A stretch of DNA of 64,000 nt from Streptomyces sp. 549 (GTDB lineage Bacteria > Actinomycetota > Actinomycetes > Streptomycetales > Streptomycetaceae), in contig NZ_JASKMT010000018.1 of NCBI RefSeq assembly GCF_030124175.1, positions 1 to 64,000 on the forward strand. The letters run 5' to 3'. Shown piece after piece: positions 8,205 through 16,030 of this stretch. The notes beneath the pieces were generated by a model. That model worked only from the letters and a program-made list of their open reading frames with translations, was not told the DNA's origin and made no database searches. The translations under genes and the position numbers were made by a program. How positions within the stretch are numbered: position 1 is the first letter of the stretch; each line of letters starts with the position of its first letter.

Positions 8205-9167
8205 GTGAGTCCCAACGGCTCCGACCGCTCGTCGCGGCGCCCGATGCGGCGGATGCTGCCGCGGGCGCTTGCCGCGGGCCTGGTTCTGGCGACCGCGACA
8301 GGTTGCACATCTCAGGACCTCCCCCGCCTCGGTATGCCCACCCCCGTCACGGAGGAGGCGCCGATCATTCTGTCCTTGTGGCAGGGATCGTGGGCGGCTG
8401 CACTCATCACGGGGGCCCTGGTCTGGGGCCTGATCCTGTGGAGCGTGATGTTCCACCGGCGCTCCAGGACCAAGGTCGAGATCCCGCCGCAGACCCGGTA
8501 CAACATGCCCATCGAGGCTCTGTACACGGTGGTCCCGCTGATCATCGTCTCGGTGCTGTTCTACTTCACAGCCCGTGACGAGTCCAAGCTGCTGCAGACC
8601 TCCGAACGGCCCGCCCACGTCATCAACGTGGTCGGCTTCCAGTGGAGCTGGGCCTTCAACTACCTGGAGGACGTGGACGGCGACCCGTCCACCGACAACC
8701 GGGACGCCAAGGAACTGGACGCCATCCCGGACCGGATGATGGCCGCTGTTCCCGAAGGCGCCGAAGGCGTCTGGGACCTCGGCACGCCGGGCGAGCGGAA
8801 CCCGCAGAACAACAACCCGGGTCCGACGCTGTGGCTGCCCGAGGGTGAGAAGGTCCAGTTCATCCTGACCTCCCGCGACGTCATCCACTCCTTCTGGGTC
8901 GTGCCGTTCCTGATGAAGCAGGACGTCATCCCCGGCCACACGAACCGCTTCGAGGTCACCCCGAACAAGCAGGGCACGTTCATGGGCAAGTGTGCCGAGC
9001 TGTGCGGTACCGACCACTCGCGGATGCTCTTCAACGTCAAGGTGGTTTCTCCGGAGCGTTACCAGCAGCACCTGGAGGAGCTGGCCGAGAAGGGCCAGAC
9101 CGGCTACCAGCCTGCGGGTATCGCGCAGACGGACGCAGCCAAGAATGCGGAGACGAACAACCCGTGA
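8205..9167 (+). CDS. ctaC: Cytochrome c oxidase subunit II (CtaC)
   Basis: A 320-residue membrane lipoprotein carrying the CuA electron-entry site of the aa3 oxidase. It has an N-terminal signal ending near ATATGC (lipidated Cys ~ residue 28), then two membrane helices at ~60-85 and ~105-125. The extracytoplasmic cupredoxin domain has the CuA ligands in DVIHSFWVVPF and GKCAELCGTDHSRM (Cys-x3-Cys, His, Met). The start is the GTG at 8205 after GGGAAGGCG; the upstream in-frame ATG at 8103 would add an unlikely Arg-rich tail. It is the first gene of ctaC-ctaD-ctaF, and its TGA overlaps the GTG of ctaD. Confidence 0.96.
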   Translation: MSPNGSDRSSRRPMRRMLPRALAAGLVLATATGCTSQDLPRLGMPTPVTEEAPIILSLWQGSWAAALITGALVWGLILWSVMFHRRSRTKVEIPPQTRYNMPIEALYTVVPLIIVSVLFYFTARDESKLLQTSERPAHVINVVGFQWSWAFNYLEDVDGDPSTDNRDAKELDAIPDRMMAAVPEGAEGVWDLGTPGERNPQNNNPGPTLWLPEGEKVQFILTSRDVIHSFWVVPFLMKQDVIPGHTNRFEVTPNKQGTFMGKCAELCGTDHSRMLFNVKVVSPERYQQHLEELAEKGQTGYQPAGIAQTDAAKNAETNNP

Positions 9168-10921
9168 GCACCCTCAACCACACCCCAGCTGACGCTGCGG
9201 CGGGAGGCTCGGTCGACAACGAGCTTCCGGTGCGGCGCAAGGACCGGGAGCCGGGCAACGTCGTGGTGAAGTGGCTGACGACCACTGACCACAAGACCAT
9301 CGGCTCGATGTACCTCATCACCTCGTTCGTCTTCTTCATCATCGGCGGCGCGATGGCGCTGGTGATGCGAGCCGAACTCGCCCGCCCGGGCAGCCAGATC
9401 GTCACCAACGAGCAGTTCAACCAGCTGTTCACCATGCACGGCACGGTGATGCTGCTGATGTTCGCGACCCCGCTGTTCGCCGGGTTCGCGAACTGGATCA
9501 TGCCGCTCCAGATCGGTGCGCCCGACGTGGCGTTCCCGCGGCTGAACATGCTGGCCTACTGGCTCTACCTGTTCGGCTCGACGATCGCGGTGGCCGGCTT
9601 CCTCACGCCGAACGGCGCTGCCAACTTCGGCTGGTTCGCCTACTCGCCGCTGTCGGACGCGGTCCGCTCGCCGGGTGTCGGCGCCGACATGTGGATCATG
9701 GGCCTGGCGCTCTCCGGCTTCGGCACGATCCTCGGTGCGGTCAACTTCATCACCACCATCATCTGCATGCGCGCCCCCGGCATGACGATGTTCCGGATGC
9801 CGATCTTCACCTGGAACGTCCTGCTCACCGGTGTGCTCGTGCTGCTGGCCTTCCCCGTGCTGGCCGCCGCGCTGTTCGCGCTGGAGGCCGACAGACAGTT
9901 CGGGGCGCACATCTTCGACGCCGCCAACGGCGGTGCCCTGCTGTGGCAGCACCTCTTCTGGTTCTTCGGCCATCCAGAGGTGTACATCATCGCGCTGCCG
10001 TTCTTCGGCATCGTCTCCGAGGTCATCCCGGTCTTCTCCCGGAAGCCGATGTTCGGCTACATCGGACTGATCGGCGCGACGATCGCCATCGCGGGCCTGT
10101 CGGTCACCGTGTGGGCGCACCACATGTACGTCACCGGCGGTGTGCTGCTGCCGTTCTTCTCCTTCATGACCTTCCTGATCGCGGTTCCGACCGGTGTGAA
10201 GTTCTTCAACTGGATCGGCACCATGTGGAAGGGCTCGCTCAGCTTCGAGACCCCGATGCTGTGGACCGTCGGCTTCCTCGTCACCTTCCTCTTCGGTGGC
10301 CTGACCGGCGTCATCCTGGCTTCGCCGCCGATGGACTTCCACGTCTCGGACACCTACTTCGTGGTGGCGCACTTCCACTACGTGGTGTTCGGCACCGTGG
10401 TGTTCGCGATGTTCGCCGGCTTCCACTTCTGGTGGCCGAAGTTCACCGGCAAGATGCTGGACGAGCGGCTCGGCAAGATCACCTTCTGGACGCTGTTCGT
10501 CGGCTTCCACGGCACGTTCCTCGTCCAGCACTGGCTGGGCGCGGAGGGCATGCCGCGCCGGTACGCGGACTACCTGCACGCGGACGGTCTGACGGCGCTG
10601 AACACCATCTCCACGATCAGCTCCTTCCTGCTCGGCCTGGCCGTGCTGCCGTTCTTCTACAACGTCTGGAAGACGGCCAAGTACGGCGAGAAGATCGAGG
10701 TCGACGACCCGTGGGGCTACGGGCGTTCGCTCGAATGGGCGACATCCTGCCCGCCGCCGCGGCACAACTTCCTCACACTGCCGCGGATCCGCTCCGAATC
10801 GCCGGCGTTCGACCTGCACCACCCGGACATCGCCGGCATGGACCAGCTGCAGAACCGCGAGGGGTCAGGCACCCCCGAGGGCGAGCTGCGCAGCGGCGAG
10901 AGCAAGGAGGACACCAAGTGA
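9164..10921 (+). CDS. ctaD: Cytochrome c oxidase subunit I (CtaD)
   Basis: A 585-residue catalytic subunit with about 12 membrane helices that reduces oxygen to water at the heme a3-CuB centre and pumps protons. The heme a histidine is in FTMHGTVMLLMF. The CuB and cross-linked Tyr region is FWFFGHPEVYIIALPFFG. VWAHHMYVTGG supplies the His pair, and VVAHFHYVVFG carries the heme a and a3 ligands. The GTG at 9164 overlaps the ctaC stop as GTGA and its own stop overlaps ctaF the same way, so translation of the three is coupled. The longer in-frame start at 8990 lies inside ctaC and is rejected. Confidence 0.97.
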   Translation: MSTLNHTPADAAAGGSVDNELPVRRKDREPGNVVVKWLTTTDHKTIGSMYLITSFVFFIIGGAMALVMRAELARPGSQIVTNEQFNQLFTMHGTVMLLMFATPLFAGFANWIMPLQIGAPDVAFPRLNMLAYWLYLFGSTIAVAGFLTPNGAANFGWFAYSPLSDAVRSPGVGADMWIMGLALSGFGTILGAVNFITTIICMRAPGMTMFRMPIFTWNVLLTGVLVLLAFPVLAAALFALEADRQFGAHIFDAANGGALLWQHLFWFFGHPEVYIIALPFFGIVSEVIPVFSRKPMFGYIGLIGATIAIAGLSVTVWAHHMYVTGGVLLPFFSFMTFLIAVPTGVKFFNWIGTMWKGSLSFETPMLWTVGFLVTFLFGGLTGVILASPPMDFHVSDTYFVVAHFHYVVFGTVVFAMFAGFHFWWPKFTGKMLDERLGKITFWTLFVGFHGTFLVQHWLGAEGMPRRYADYLHADGLTALNTISTISSFLLGLAVLPFFYNVWKTAKYGEKIEVDDPWGYGRSLEWATSCPPPRHNFLTLPRIRSESPAFDLHHPDIAGMDQLQNREGSGTPEGELRSGESKEDTK

Positions 10922-11316
10922 ACGTCCAGGGCAAGATGTTCCTGTGGTTGTCCGTCTTCCTCCTGCTCATCGCCGCCGTCTACGGACTGTGGTCGAAGGA
11001 GCCGGTGGGCACCACCGCGCTGTTCCTCTCGTTCGGCCTCGCGCTGATGGTCGGCTTCTACCTGGCGTTCACCGCTCGCCGGGTGGACACCGGGGCGCAG
11101 GACAACGAGGACGCGGACGTCGCCGACGACGCCGGTGAGCTGGGCTTCTTCAGCCCGCACAGCTGGCAGCCGCTGGCGCTCGGCGTCGGCTGCGCGCTCG
11201 CCTTCATGGGCGTGGTGTTCGGCTGGTGGCTGCTCTACTTCTCGCTGCCGGTGATCTTCGTGGGACTGTTCGGCTGGGTCTTCGAGTACTACCACGGTGA
11301 GAGCCAGAACCAGTAG
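10918..11316 (+). CDS. ctaF: Cytochrome c oxidase subunit IV, actinobacterial type (CtaF)
   Basis: A 132-residue integral membrane protein with four hydrophobic segments, at about residues 5-25, 31-53, 83-106 and 108-124, and an acidic loop between the second and third (NEDADVADDAGELG). This matches the small fourth subunit specific to actinobacterial aa3 oxidase, thought to stabilise the bcc-aa3 supercomplex. The GTG at 10918 overlaps the ctaD stop. It is the last gene of the unit and a strong terminator follows 15 bp later. Confidence 0.93.
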   Translation: MNVQGKMFLWLSVFLLLIAAVYGLWSKEPVGTTALFLSFGLALMVGFYLAFTARRVDTGAQDNEDADVADDAGELGFFSPHSWQPLALGVGCALAFMGVVFGWWLLYFSLPVIFVGLFGWVFEYYHGESQNQ

Positions 11317-11331
11317 GTCCGCACCGCACCT

Positions 11332-11377
11332 CCAAACGGGTCGACCCCGGGCAGCCGCCCGGGGTCGACCCGTTTGG
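11332..11377 (+). terminator. Strong terminator after ctaCDF
   Basis: A perfect 21-bp inverted repeat (left arm begins CCAAACGGGTCG, right arm ends CGACCCGTTTGG) with a 4-nt AGCC loop, followed by a short CT run. It separates ctaCDF from the L,D-transpeptidase gene. Confidence 0.85.
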
Positions 11378-11423
11378 CCTTCCCCGACGCGCCCGTAACG
11401 GTTACTTTTCATACTTTTGAGCC

Positions 11424-12680
11424 ATGAACCACCGGAAGCATGGACCGCAAGGACTCACGGTGAGCTGCGCGCTGATGCTGGCGCCGCTGATGGTGCTGAC
11501 CGCCTGTGGCGACTCCACCCATCCGCTGGCCGTGGAGCCCTACGACGCCGCGTCCCACGTGGAGGTGAACGCGGCCGGCAGCCGTCCGGTGGACCCCGAA
11601 CGGCCCCTGGTGGTCACCGCGGCGGACGGTGAGGGCGAGATCACCGACGTGCTGGCGGTCGACCGCGCCGGACGGTACGTCGCGGGCCGACTCTCCGCCG
11701 ACGGCACCCGCTGGCGCAGCACCGCCCCGCTGGTCGCCGGCACCTCCTACACCGTGGAGGTGAGCACCGAGAACTCCGCGGGGCGCCGCGGCCGGAGCAC
11801 GGTGGAGTTCACCACCCGCAACGCGGTGGCCAGGAAGCGCCTCACCGTCGAGTTCGGCCCGCCGAAGGGCACTTACGGGGTGGGCCAGCCGATCACCGCC
11901 GAACTCAACCGCAAGGTCGTCGATCCCGAGCAGCGCCGCATCGTCGAACGCGGGCTGCTGGTGCGCTCCAAGCCGAAGGTCGAAGGTGCCTGGCACTGGG
12001 TGGACGACCGGAAGCTGCACTACCGGCCGAAGGAGTACTGGCCGGCGCACGCCGCCGTCAGCGTGCGGAGCCGGCTGACGGGCGTGAAGATTCGCGACGG
12101 GCTGTACGGCGGCCCCGGCAGGCCGCTGGCGCTGCGCACCGGCGACCGGGTGGAGGCGGTCGCTGACGCCTCGTCACTGGTGATGACGGTCCGGCGCAAC
12201 GGCAAGGTCATCAACACGCTGCCCATCACCACCGGCAAGGCCGGCTTCCGCACCCGCAACGGCACCAAGGTGGTGCTCGGCCAGGAGCCCTTCGTGCGGA
12301 TGCGCAGCACCAGCATCGGCATCGGGGAGGGCAGCGCCGACTTCTACGACCTGCCGGTGCACTGGGCGACCCGGCTGACCTGGAGCGGCGAGTACGTGCA
12401 CGGCGCGCCCTGGTCCGTCGGCTCGCAGGGCTACGCCAACGTCAGCCACGGCTGCACCGGCATGAGCACCGGCAACGCGCGCTGGTTCTTCCGCACCGTC
12501 CGGCCCGGCGACCTGGTGACCCACGTCAACACCGCCGGGGACCGGATGGCGGTCTTCGGCAACGGGTTCGGGGACTGGAACCTGTCCTGGGAGAAGTGGC
12601 GGGCAGGCAGCGCCCTGCACGGGGACGGCGGCCAGGGCGGTCAGCGGTCCGAGCAGGGCCGCCTGCGGCCCCTGCTGTGA
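11424..12680 (+). CDS. L,D-transpeptidase (YkuD domain) lipoprotein with Ig-like domains
   Basis: A 418-residue cell-wall enzyme that makes 3-3 peptidoglycan cross-links outside the membrane. The lipoprotein signal ends at MVLTAC (lipidated Cys ~ residue 28). Two beta-rich Ig-like domains cover roughly residues 45-220, as in mycobacterial LdtMt2. The YkuD catalytic domain follows, with the His at YVHGAPWSVG and the nucleophile Cys in ANVSHGCTGMSTGNARW (SHGC motif) near residue 345. It sits between ctaCDF and ctaE but is separated by a terminator. Its short leader (TAACGGTTACTTTTCATACTTTTGAG) is unusually AT-rich. The physical link to respiration is probably positional only. Confidence 0.92.
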   Translation: MNHRKHGPQGLTVSCALMLAPLMVLTACGDSTHPLAVEPYDAASHVEVNAAGSRPVDPERPLVVTAADGEGEITDVLAVDRAGRYVAGRLSADGTRWRSTAPLVAGTSYTVEVSTENSAGRRGRSTVEFTTRNAVARKRLTVEFGPPKGTYGVGQPITAELNRKVVDPEQRRIVERGLLVRSKPKVEGAWHWVDDRKLHYRPKEYWPAHAAVSVRSRLTGVKIRDGLYGGPGRPLALRTGDRVEAVADASSLVMTVRRNGKVINTLPITTGKAGFRTRNGTKVVLGQEPFVRMRSTSIGIGEGSADFYDLPVHWATRLTWSGEYVHGAPWSVGSQGYANVSHGCTGMSTGNARWFFRTVRPGDLVTHVNTAGDRMAVFGNGFGDWNLSWEKWRAGSALHGDGGQGGQRSEQGRLRPLL

Positions 12681-12778
12681 GACGCCGCCGCCCCCTCGAC
12701 GGCCGCCGTACGCACCCGGCCCGCCCGGCAGCCCCGACGGGCCCTGAGGCACCGCCGGCAGGCGGCTCAGCGCGCCGC

Positions 12779-13180
12779 TCAGGCGGCGTCGCTGCTCCGG
12801 CCGCGCAGCAGCCCGGCGAGGGCCCCGGCCAGCGCCACCGGGTCCACCGGGTGCGCGACGACGGCCTCCGCGCGGCTCCACTCGGCCAGCCAGGCGTCCG
12901 TGGGGCGGCCGATGAGCAGCAGCACCGGGGGGCAGTCGTAGATCTCGTCCTTGATCTGCTTCGACACGCCCATGCCGCCGGCCGGAGTGGCCTCGCCGTC
13001 CAGCACGCAGACGTCCACGCCGCCCTGCTCCAGTGCGGTCAGCACGGCCGGCAGCGTGGCGCACTCCAGGTACTCCACAGCGGGCGAGTCGGCGGCCGGA
13101 CGGCGTCCAGCGGCGAGCCGCACCTGCTCACGGGTGTTGGCGTCGTCGCTGTAGACCAGCACCGTGGCCGTCGGCTGCAT
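12779..13180 (-). CDS. Stand-alone receiver-like protein (atypical response regulator)
   Basis: A 133-residue protein with a CheY-like fold and no output domain. An acidic pair (VLVYSDDA) occurs near residues 10-13, and the expected phospho-acceptor Asp is in DVCVLDGEATPAGGMG near residue 60. Where canonical receivers carry the conserved Lys-Pro, this one reads AHPVDPVALAGAL, so Lys is replaced by His. It may be a pseudo-receiver or be phosphorylated differently. The ATG at 13180 has a good GGAGGA ribosome site. It is divergent from ctaE and lies between ctaF and ctaE on the opposite strand, so a signalling role tied to oxidase expression is possible but unproven. Confidence 0.75.
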   Translation of the reverse strand: MQPTATVLVYSDDANTREQVRLAAGRRPAADSPAVEYLECATLPAVLTALEQGGVDVCVLDGEATPAGGMGVSKQIKDEIYDCPPVLLLIGRPTDAWLAEWSRAEAVVAHPVDPVALAGALAGLLRGRSSDAA

Positions 13181-13426
13181 CGTTCCTCCGCGTTGTCGTA
13201 CCTGGGATGGGTGATCGAAACGTCAAGAAGCACCTCGAAGCGCTGCCGGGGATCGTACTCCCTCCCGGCGCCCGCGGGCAGCCCGCCGGACCCGCCGTGC
13301 CGGGTGCCTCGAACCCGTCTTCGACCAGGGCCCCCGATCGCCCTCCCGACCAGCCTTCCGACCAGCGTGGGGCGGCCTGACACACCGAACGGCACCCCCC
13401 GAAGTGAGGACGGAATAAGCGAACGA

Positions 13427-13432
13427 CATAAT
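13427..13432 (+). promoter_or_regulatory. -10 box of leaderless ctaE
   Basis: CATAAT ends 6 nt before the GTG at 13439, and no convincing Shine-Dalgarno precedes that GTG. ctaE therefore appears to be transcribed from its own start codon, independently of ctaCDF. Confidence 0.5.
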
Positions 13433-13438
13433 GACGGC

Positions 13439-14050
13439 GTGGCGACAGCAACAGCAGTAGAAACCGGGCACGCGCACCCGTCGGTCGAGAGGCCGAACCT
13501 CACCAGCGTCGGAACCATCATCTGGTTGAGTTCCGAGCTGATGTTCTTCGCGGCCCTCTTCGCGATGTACTTCACCCTGCGATCGGTGATGGGAGCCGAG
13601 TACTGGCAGGAGCAGGCAAGCGCCCTGAACCTGCCGTTCGCGGCGACGAACACCACGATCCTGGTGCTCTCCTCAGTGACCTGCCAGCTCGGCGTCTTCG
13701 CCGCCGAGCGCGGGGACGTGAAGAAGCTCCGGAGCTGGTTCGTGGTCACCTTCGTGATGGGCGCGGTCTTCATCGGCGGCCAGATCACCGAGTACGTGGA
13801 GTTGGTGAAGCACGAAGGACTCTCGCTTTCCTCGGACCCCTACGGGTCGGTGTTCTACCTGACCACCGGCTTCCACGGCCTGCACGTGGCGGGCGGTCTG
13901 ATCGCGTTCCTCTTCGTCCTGGGCAGGACGTACATGGCGAGGCGGTTCACGCACCACCAGGCCACCGCAGCCATCGTCGTGTCCTACTACTGGCACTTCG
14001 TCGATGTCGTCTGGATCGGCCTCTTTGCCACGATCTACCTGATCAAGTGA
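13439..14050 (+). CDS. ctaE: Cytochrome c oxidase subunit III (CtaE)
   Basis: A 203-residue integral membrane protein with about five helices, the short actinobacterial form of subunit III. Family signatures include IIWLSSELMFFAALFAMYF near residues 28-46, the Glu-containing FIGGQITEYVEL, TTGFHGLHVAGGLIAF and YYWHFVDVVWIGLF near the C terminus. Its His and Glu residues are those that line the lipid cleft in the family. Translation starts at the GTG at 13439; the long in-frame extension from 12596 runs antisense through the receiver gene and is rejected. It is followed 85 bp later by qcrC, forming the ctaE-qcrCAB unit. Confidence 0.95.
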   Translation: MATATAVETGHAHPSVERPNLTSVGTIIWLSSELMFFAALFAMYFTLRSVMGAEYWQEQASALNLPFAATNTTILVLSSVTCQLGVFAAERGDVKKLRSWFVVTFVMGAVFIGGQITEYVELVKHEGLSLSSDPYGSVFYLTTGFHGLHVAGGLIAFLFVLGRTYMARRFTHHQATAAIVVSYYWHFVDVVWIGLFATIYLIK

Positions 14051-14135
14051 TGCGGGGGCGCGCGCACCCGTACTGCTTGCAGACAGACACTTCCAGAAGT
14101 ATCGACGCAGAAGATCCTGACACCCGGGGTAATCC

Positions 14136-14960
14136 GTGAAAAAGCTCTCCGCACGACGGCGCCATCCGCTGGCGGCGATCGTCGTTCTACTCTTCGCGCT
14201 GGCGGCCACCGGGGGGCTGTACGCCGCGTTCGCACCTGCGGGTGAAGCGAAGGCCGAAGCCTCGGCCGCCGCCCAGTCTCTTGCCATCGAGGAGGGCAAG
14301 AAGCTCTACGCCGTGGGCTGTTCCAGCTGCCACGGCACCGGCGGCCAGGGCAGCAGCGACGGGCCCAGCCTCGTCGGTGTGGGCGCCGCCGCCGTCGACT
14401 TCCAGGTCGGCACCGGCCGGATGCCGATGCAGGCCCCCGGCGTCCAGGCCCCCGCTAAGCCGAAGGTCTACTCCCAGGAGGAGACCGACCAGCTCGCGGC
14501 CTACATCGCCTCGCTCGGCCCGGGCCCGACCGTGCCGACCAAGGAGCAGTACAGCCCTGAGGGCCTGAGCGGCGAGGAGATCGCCGAGGGCGGCAACCTC
14601 TTCCGCCAGAACTGCGCCCAGTGCCACAACTTCACCGGTGAGGGCGGCGCCCTCACCGACGGCAAGTACGCGCCGGGCCTGAAGGACGTCGACCCGAAGC
14701 ACATCTACGAGGCCATGGAAACCGGCCCGCAGAACATGCCCGCCTTCCCGGACTCGGTGCTGCCGGAGAAGGAGAAGCGACAGATCATCGCGTACCTGGA
14801 CAAGGTCAACACCTCCGAGACGCCGACCCCCGGCGGCTGGGGACTCGGAGGCTTCGGTCCCGTCAGCGAGGGACTCTTCGCCTGGACCATTGCCCTCGCC
14901 ATCCTGGTGGGTGTGACCGTCTGGGTCGCCGCCCGGAACGCCAAGGCCAGGAAGTCATGA
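14136..14960 (+). CDS. qcrC: Diheme cytochrome c subunit of the bcc complex (QcrC)
   Basis: A 274-residue membrane-anchored cytochrome that passes electrons from the Rieske protein to CuA without a soluble cytochrome c. The N-terminal membrane helix lies near residues 10-32 and the C-terminal helix at ~248-268 (FAWTIALAILVGVTVWVAA). Two CxxCH heme sites are visible: GCSSCHGTGG near residue 64 and NCAQCHNFTG near residue 163. GTG start at 14136 with CGGGGT upstream. Its TGA overlaps the ATG of qcrA (ATGA). Confidence 0.96.
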   Translation: MKKLSARRRHPLAAIVVLLFALAATGGLYAAFAPAGEAKAEASAAAQSLAIEEGKKLYAVGCSSCHGTGGQGSSDGPSLVGVGAAAVDFQVGTGRMPMQAPGVQAPAKPKVYSQEETDQLAAYIASLGPGPTVPTKEQYSPEGLSGEEIAEGGNLFRQNCAQCHNFTGEGGALTDGKYAPGLKDVDPKHIYEAMETGPQNMPAFPDSVLPEKEKRQIIAYLDKVNTSETPTPGGWGLGGFGPVSEGLFAWTIALAILVGVTVWVAARNAKARKS

Positions 14961-16030
14961 GTAGCGAGACTGGATCCCACAACGTGCCAGACGAGAACCT
15001 GCCGGCGGAGCCGGGCTCCGCGGGCCACGGGGCACACGACCCCGTGATCGCGGAGGACCCCTTCAAGGACCCGGGCATTCCGCCGCACGAGGACCGCATC
15101 CAGGACATCGACGAGCGGGCCGCCAAGCGGTCCGAGCGTGTGGTGGCCATGCTGTTCACGCTGTCCATGGTCGCCACGATCGGCTTCATCGCCTCGTACG
15201 TGATCTTCCCCGTGGACCAGATCCGGTACATCTTCCCGCTGGGGCACATCAGCACGCTGAACTTCGCGCTCGGCATGACGCTGGGCATCGCGCTGTTCTG
15301 TATCGGCGCCGCCGCGGTCCACTGGTCGCGGACGCTGATGAGCGGTCACGAGTACGTCCAGGAGCGGCACCCGATCGCCGCGACGCCCGAGACCAAGTCC
15401 GAGGCGCTGGCGCAGTTCGCCCTCGGCGCCTCGGAGTCCGGTCTCGGCCGCCGCAAGCTGATCCGCAACACCATGTTCGGCGCGCTGGCCCTGGTGCCGC
15501 TCTCCGGCGTGATGCTGCTGCGCGACCTCGGTCCGCTGCCCGAGGACAAGCTCTTCCACACCATGTGGCGCAAGGGCCTGCTGCTGGTCAACCAGAACAC
15601 CGGTGAACCGCTGCGGCCGGAGGACGTCACGGTCGGTTCGCTGACCTTCGCCAAGCCCGAGGGCCTGGAGGAGGACAGCCACGACTTCCACCGTGAGATC
15701 GCCAAGGCCGCCCTGATGATCGTCCGGCTGGAGCCGAACGACATCAAGGACAAGCAGCAGCTGGACTGGTCCCACGAGGGCATCGTGGCCTTCTCCAAGA
15801 TCTGCACCCACGTGGGGTGCCCGGTCAGCCTGTACGAGCAGCAGACCCACCACGTGCTGTGCCCCTGCCACCAGTCGACCTTCGACCTGAGTGACGGTGC
15901 ACGAGTGATCTTCGGCCCGGCCGGCCACCCCCTGCCGCAGCTGGAGATCAGCGTCAACAAGGACGGTTTCCTCGAGGCACAGGGCGACTTCGCGGAGCCC
16001 GTCGGCCCGAGCTTCTGGGAGCGCGGATGA
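14957..16030 (+). CDS. qcrA: Rieske iron-sulfur subunit of the bcc complex (QcrA)
   Basis: A 357-residue protein, long as usual for actinobacteria. After an acidic N-terminal tail of ~55 residues come three membrane helices (about 60-80, 90-112 and 170-188), then an extracytoplasmic Rieske domain. The [2Fe-2S] ligands are in CTHVGCPVSLY (first Cys at residue 283) and CPCHQSTFDL. It oxidises menaquinol and passes one electron to QcrC. The ATG overlaps the qcrC stop and the stop overlaps the qcrB start, so qcrCAB is translationally coupled. Confidence 0.96.
   Translation: MSSETGSHNVPDENLPAEPGSAGHGAHDPVIAEDPFKDPGIPPHEDRIQDIDERAAKRSERVVAMLFTLSMVATIGFIASYVIFPVDQIRYIFPLGHISTLNFALGMTLGIALFCIGAAAVHWSRTLMSGHEYVQERHPIAATPETKSEALAQFALGASESGLGRRKLIRNTMFGALALVPLSGVMLLRDLGPLPEDKLFHTMWRKGLLLVNQNTGEPLRPEDVTVGSLTFAKPEGLEEDSHDFHREIAKAALMIVRLEPNDIKDKQQLDWSHEGIVAFSKICTHVGCPVSLYEQQTHHVLCPCHQSTFDLSDGARVIFGPAGHPLPQLEISVNKDGFLEAQGDFAEPVGPSFWERG

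Noticed and set aside
11424..12680. L,D-transpeptidase as part of the respiratory operon
   Set aside because: A perfect 21-bp terminator separates it from ctaCDF and it has its own AT-rich leader; the position looks incidental.
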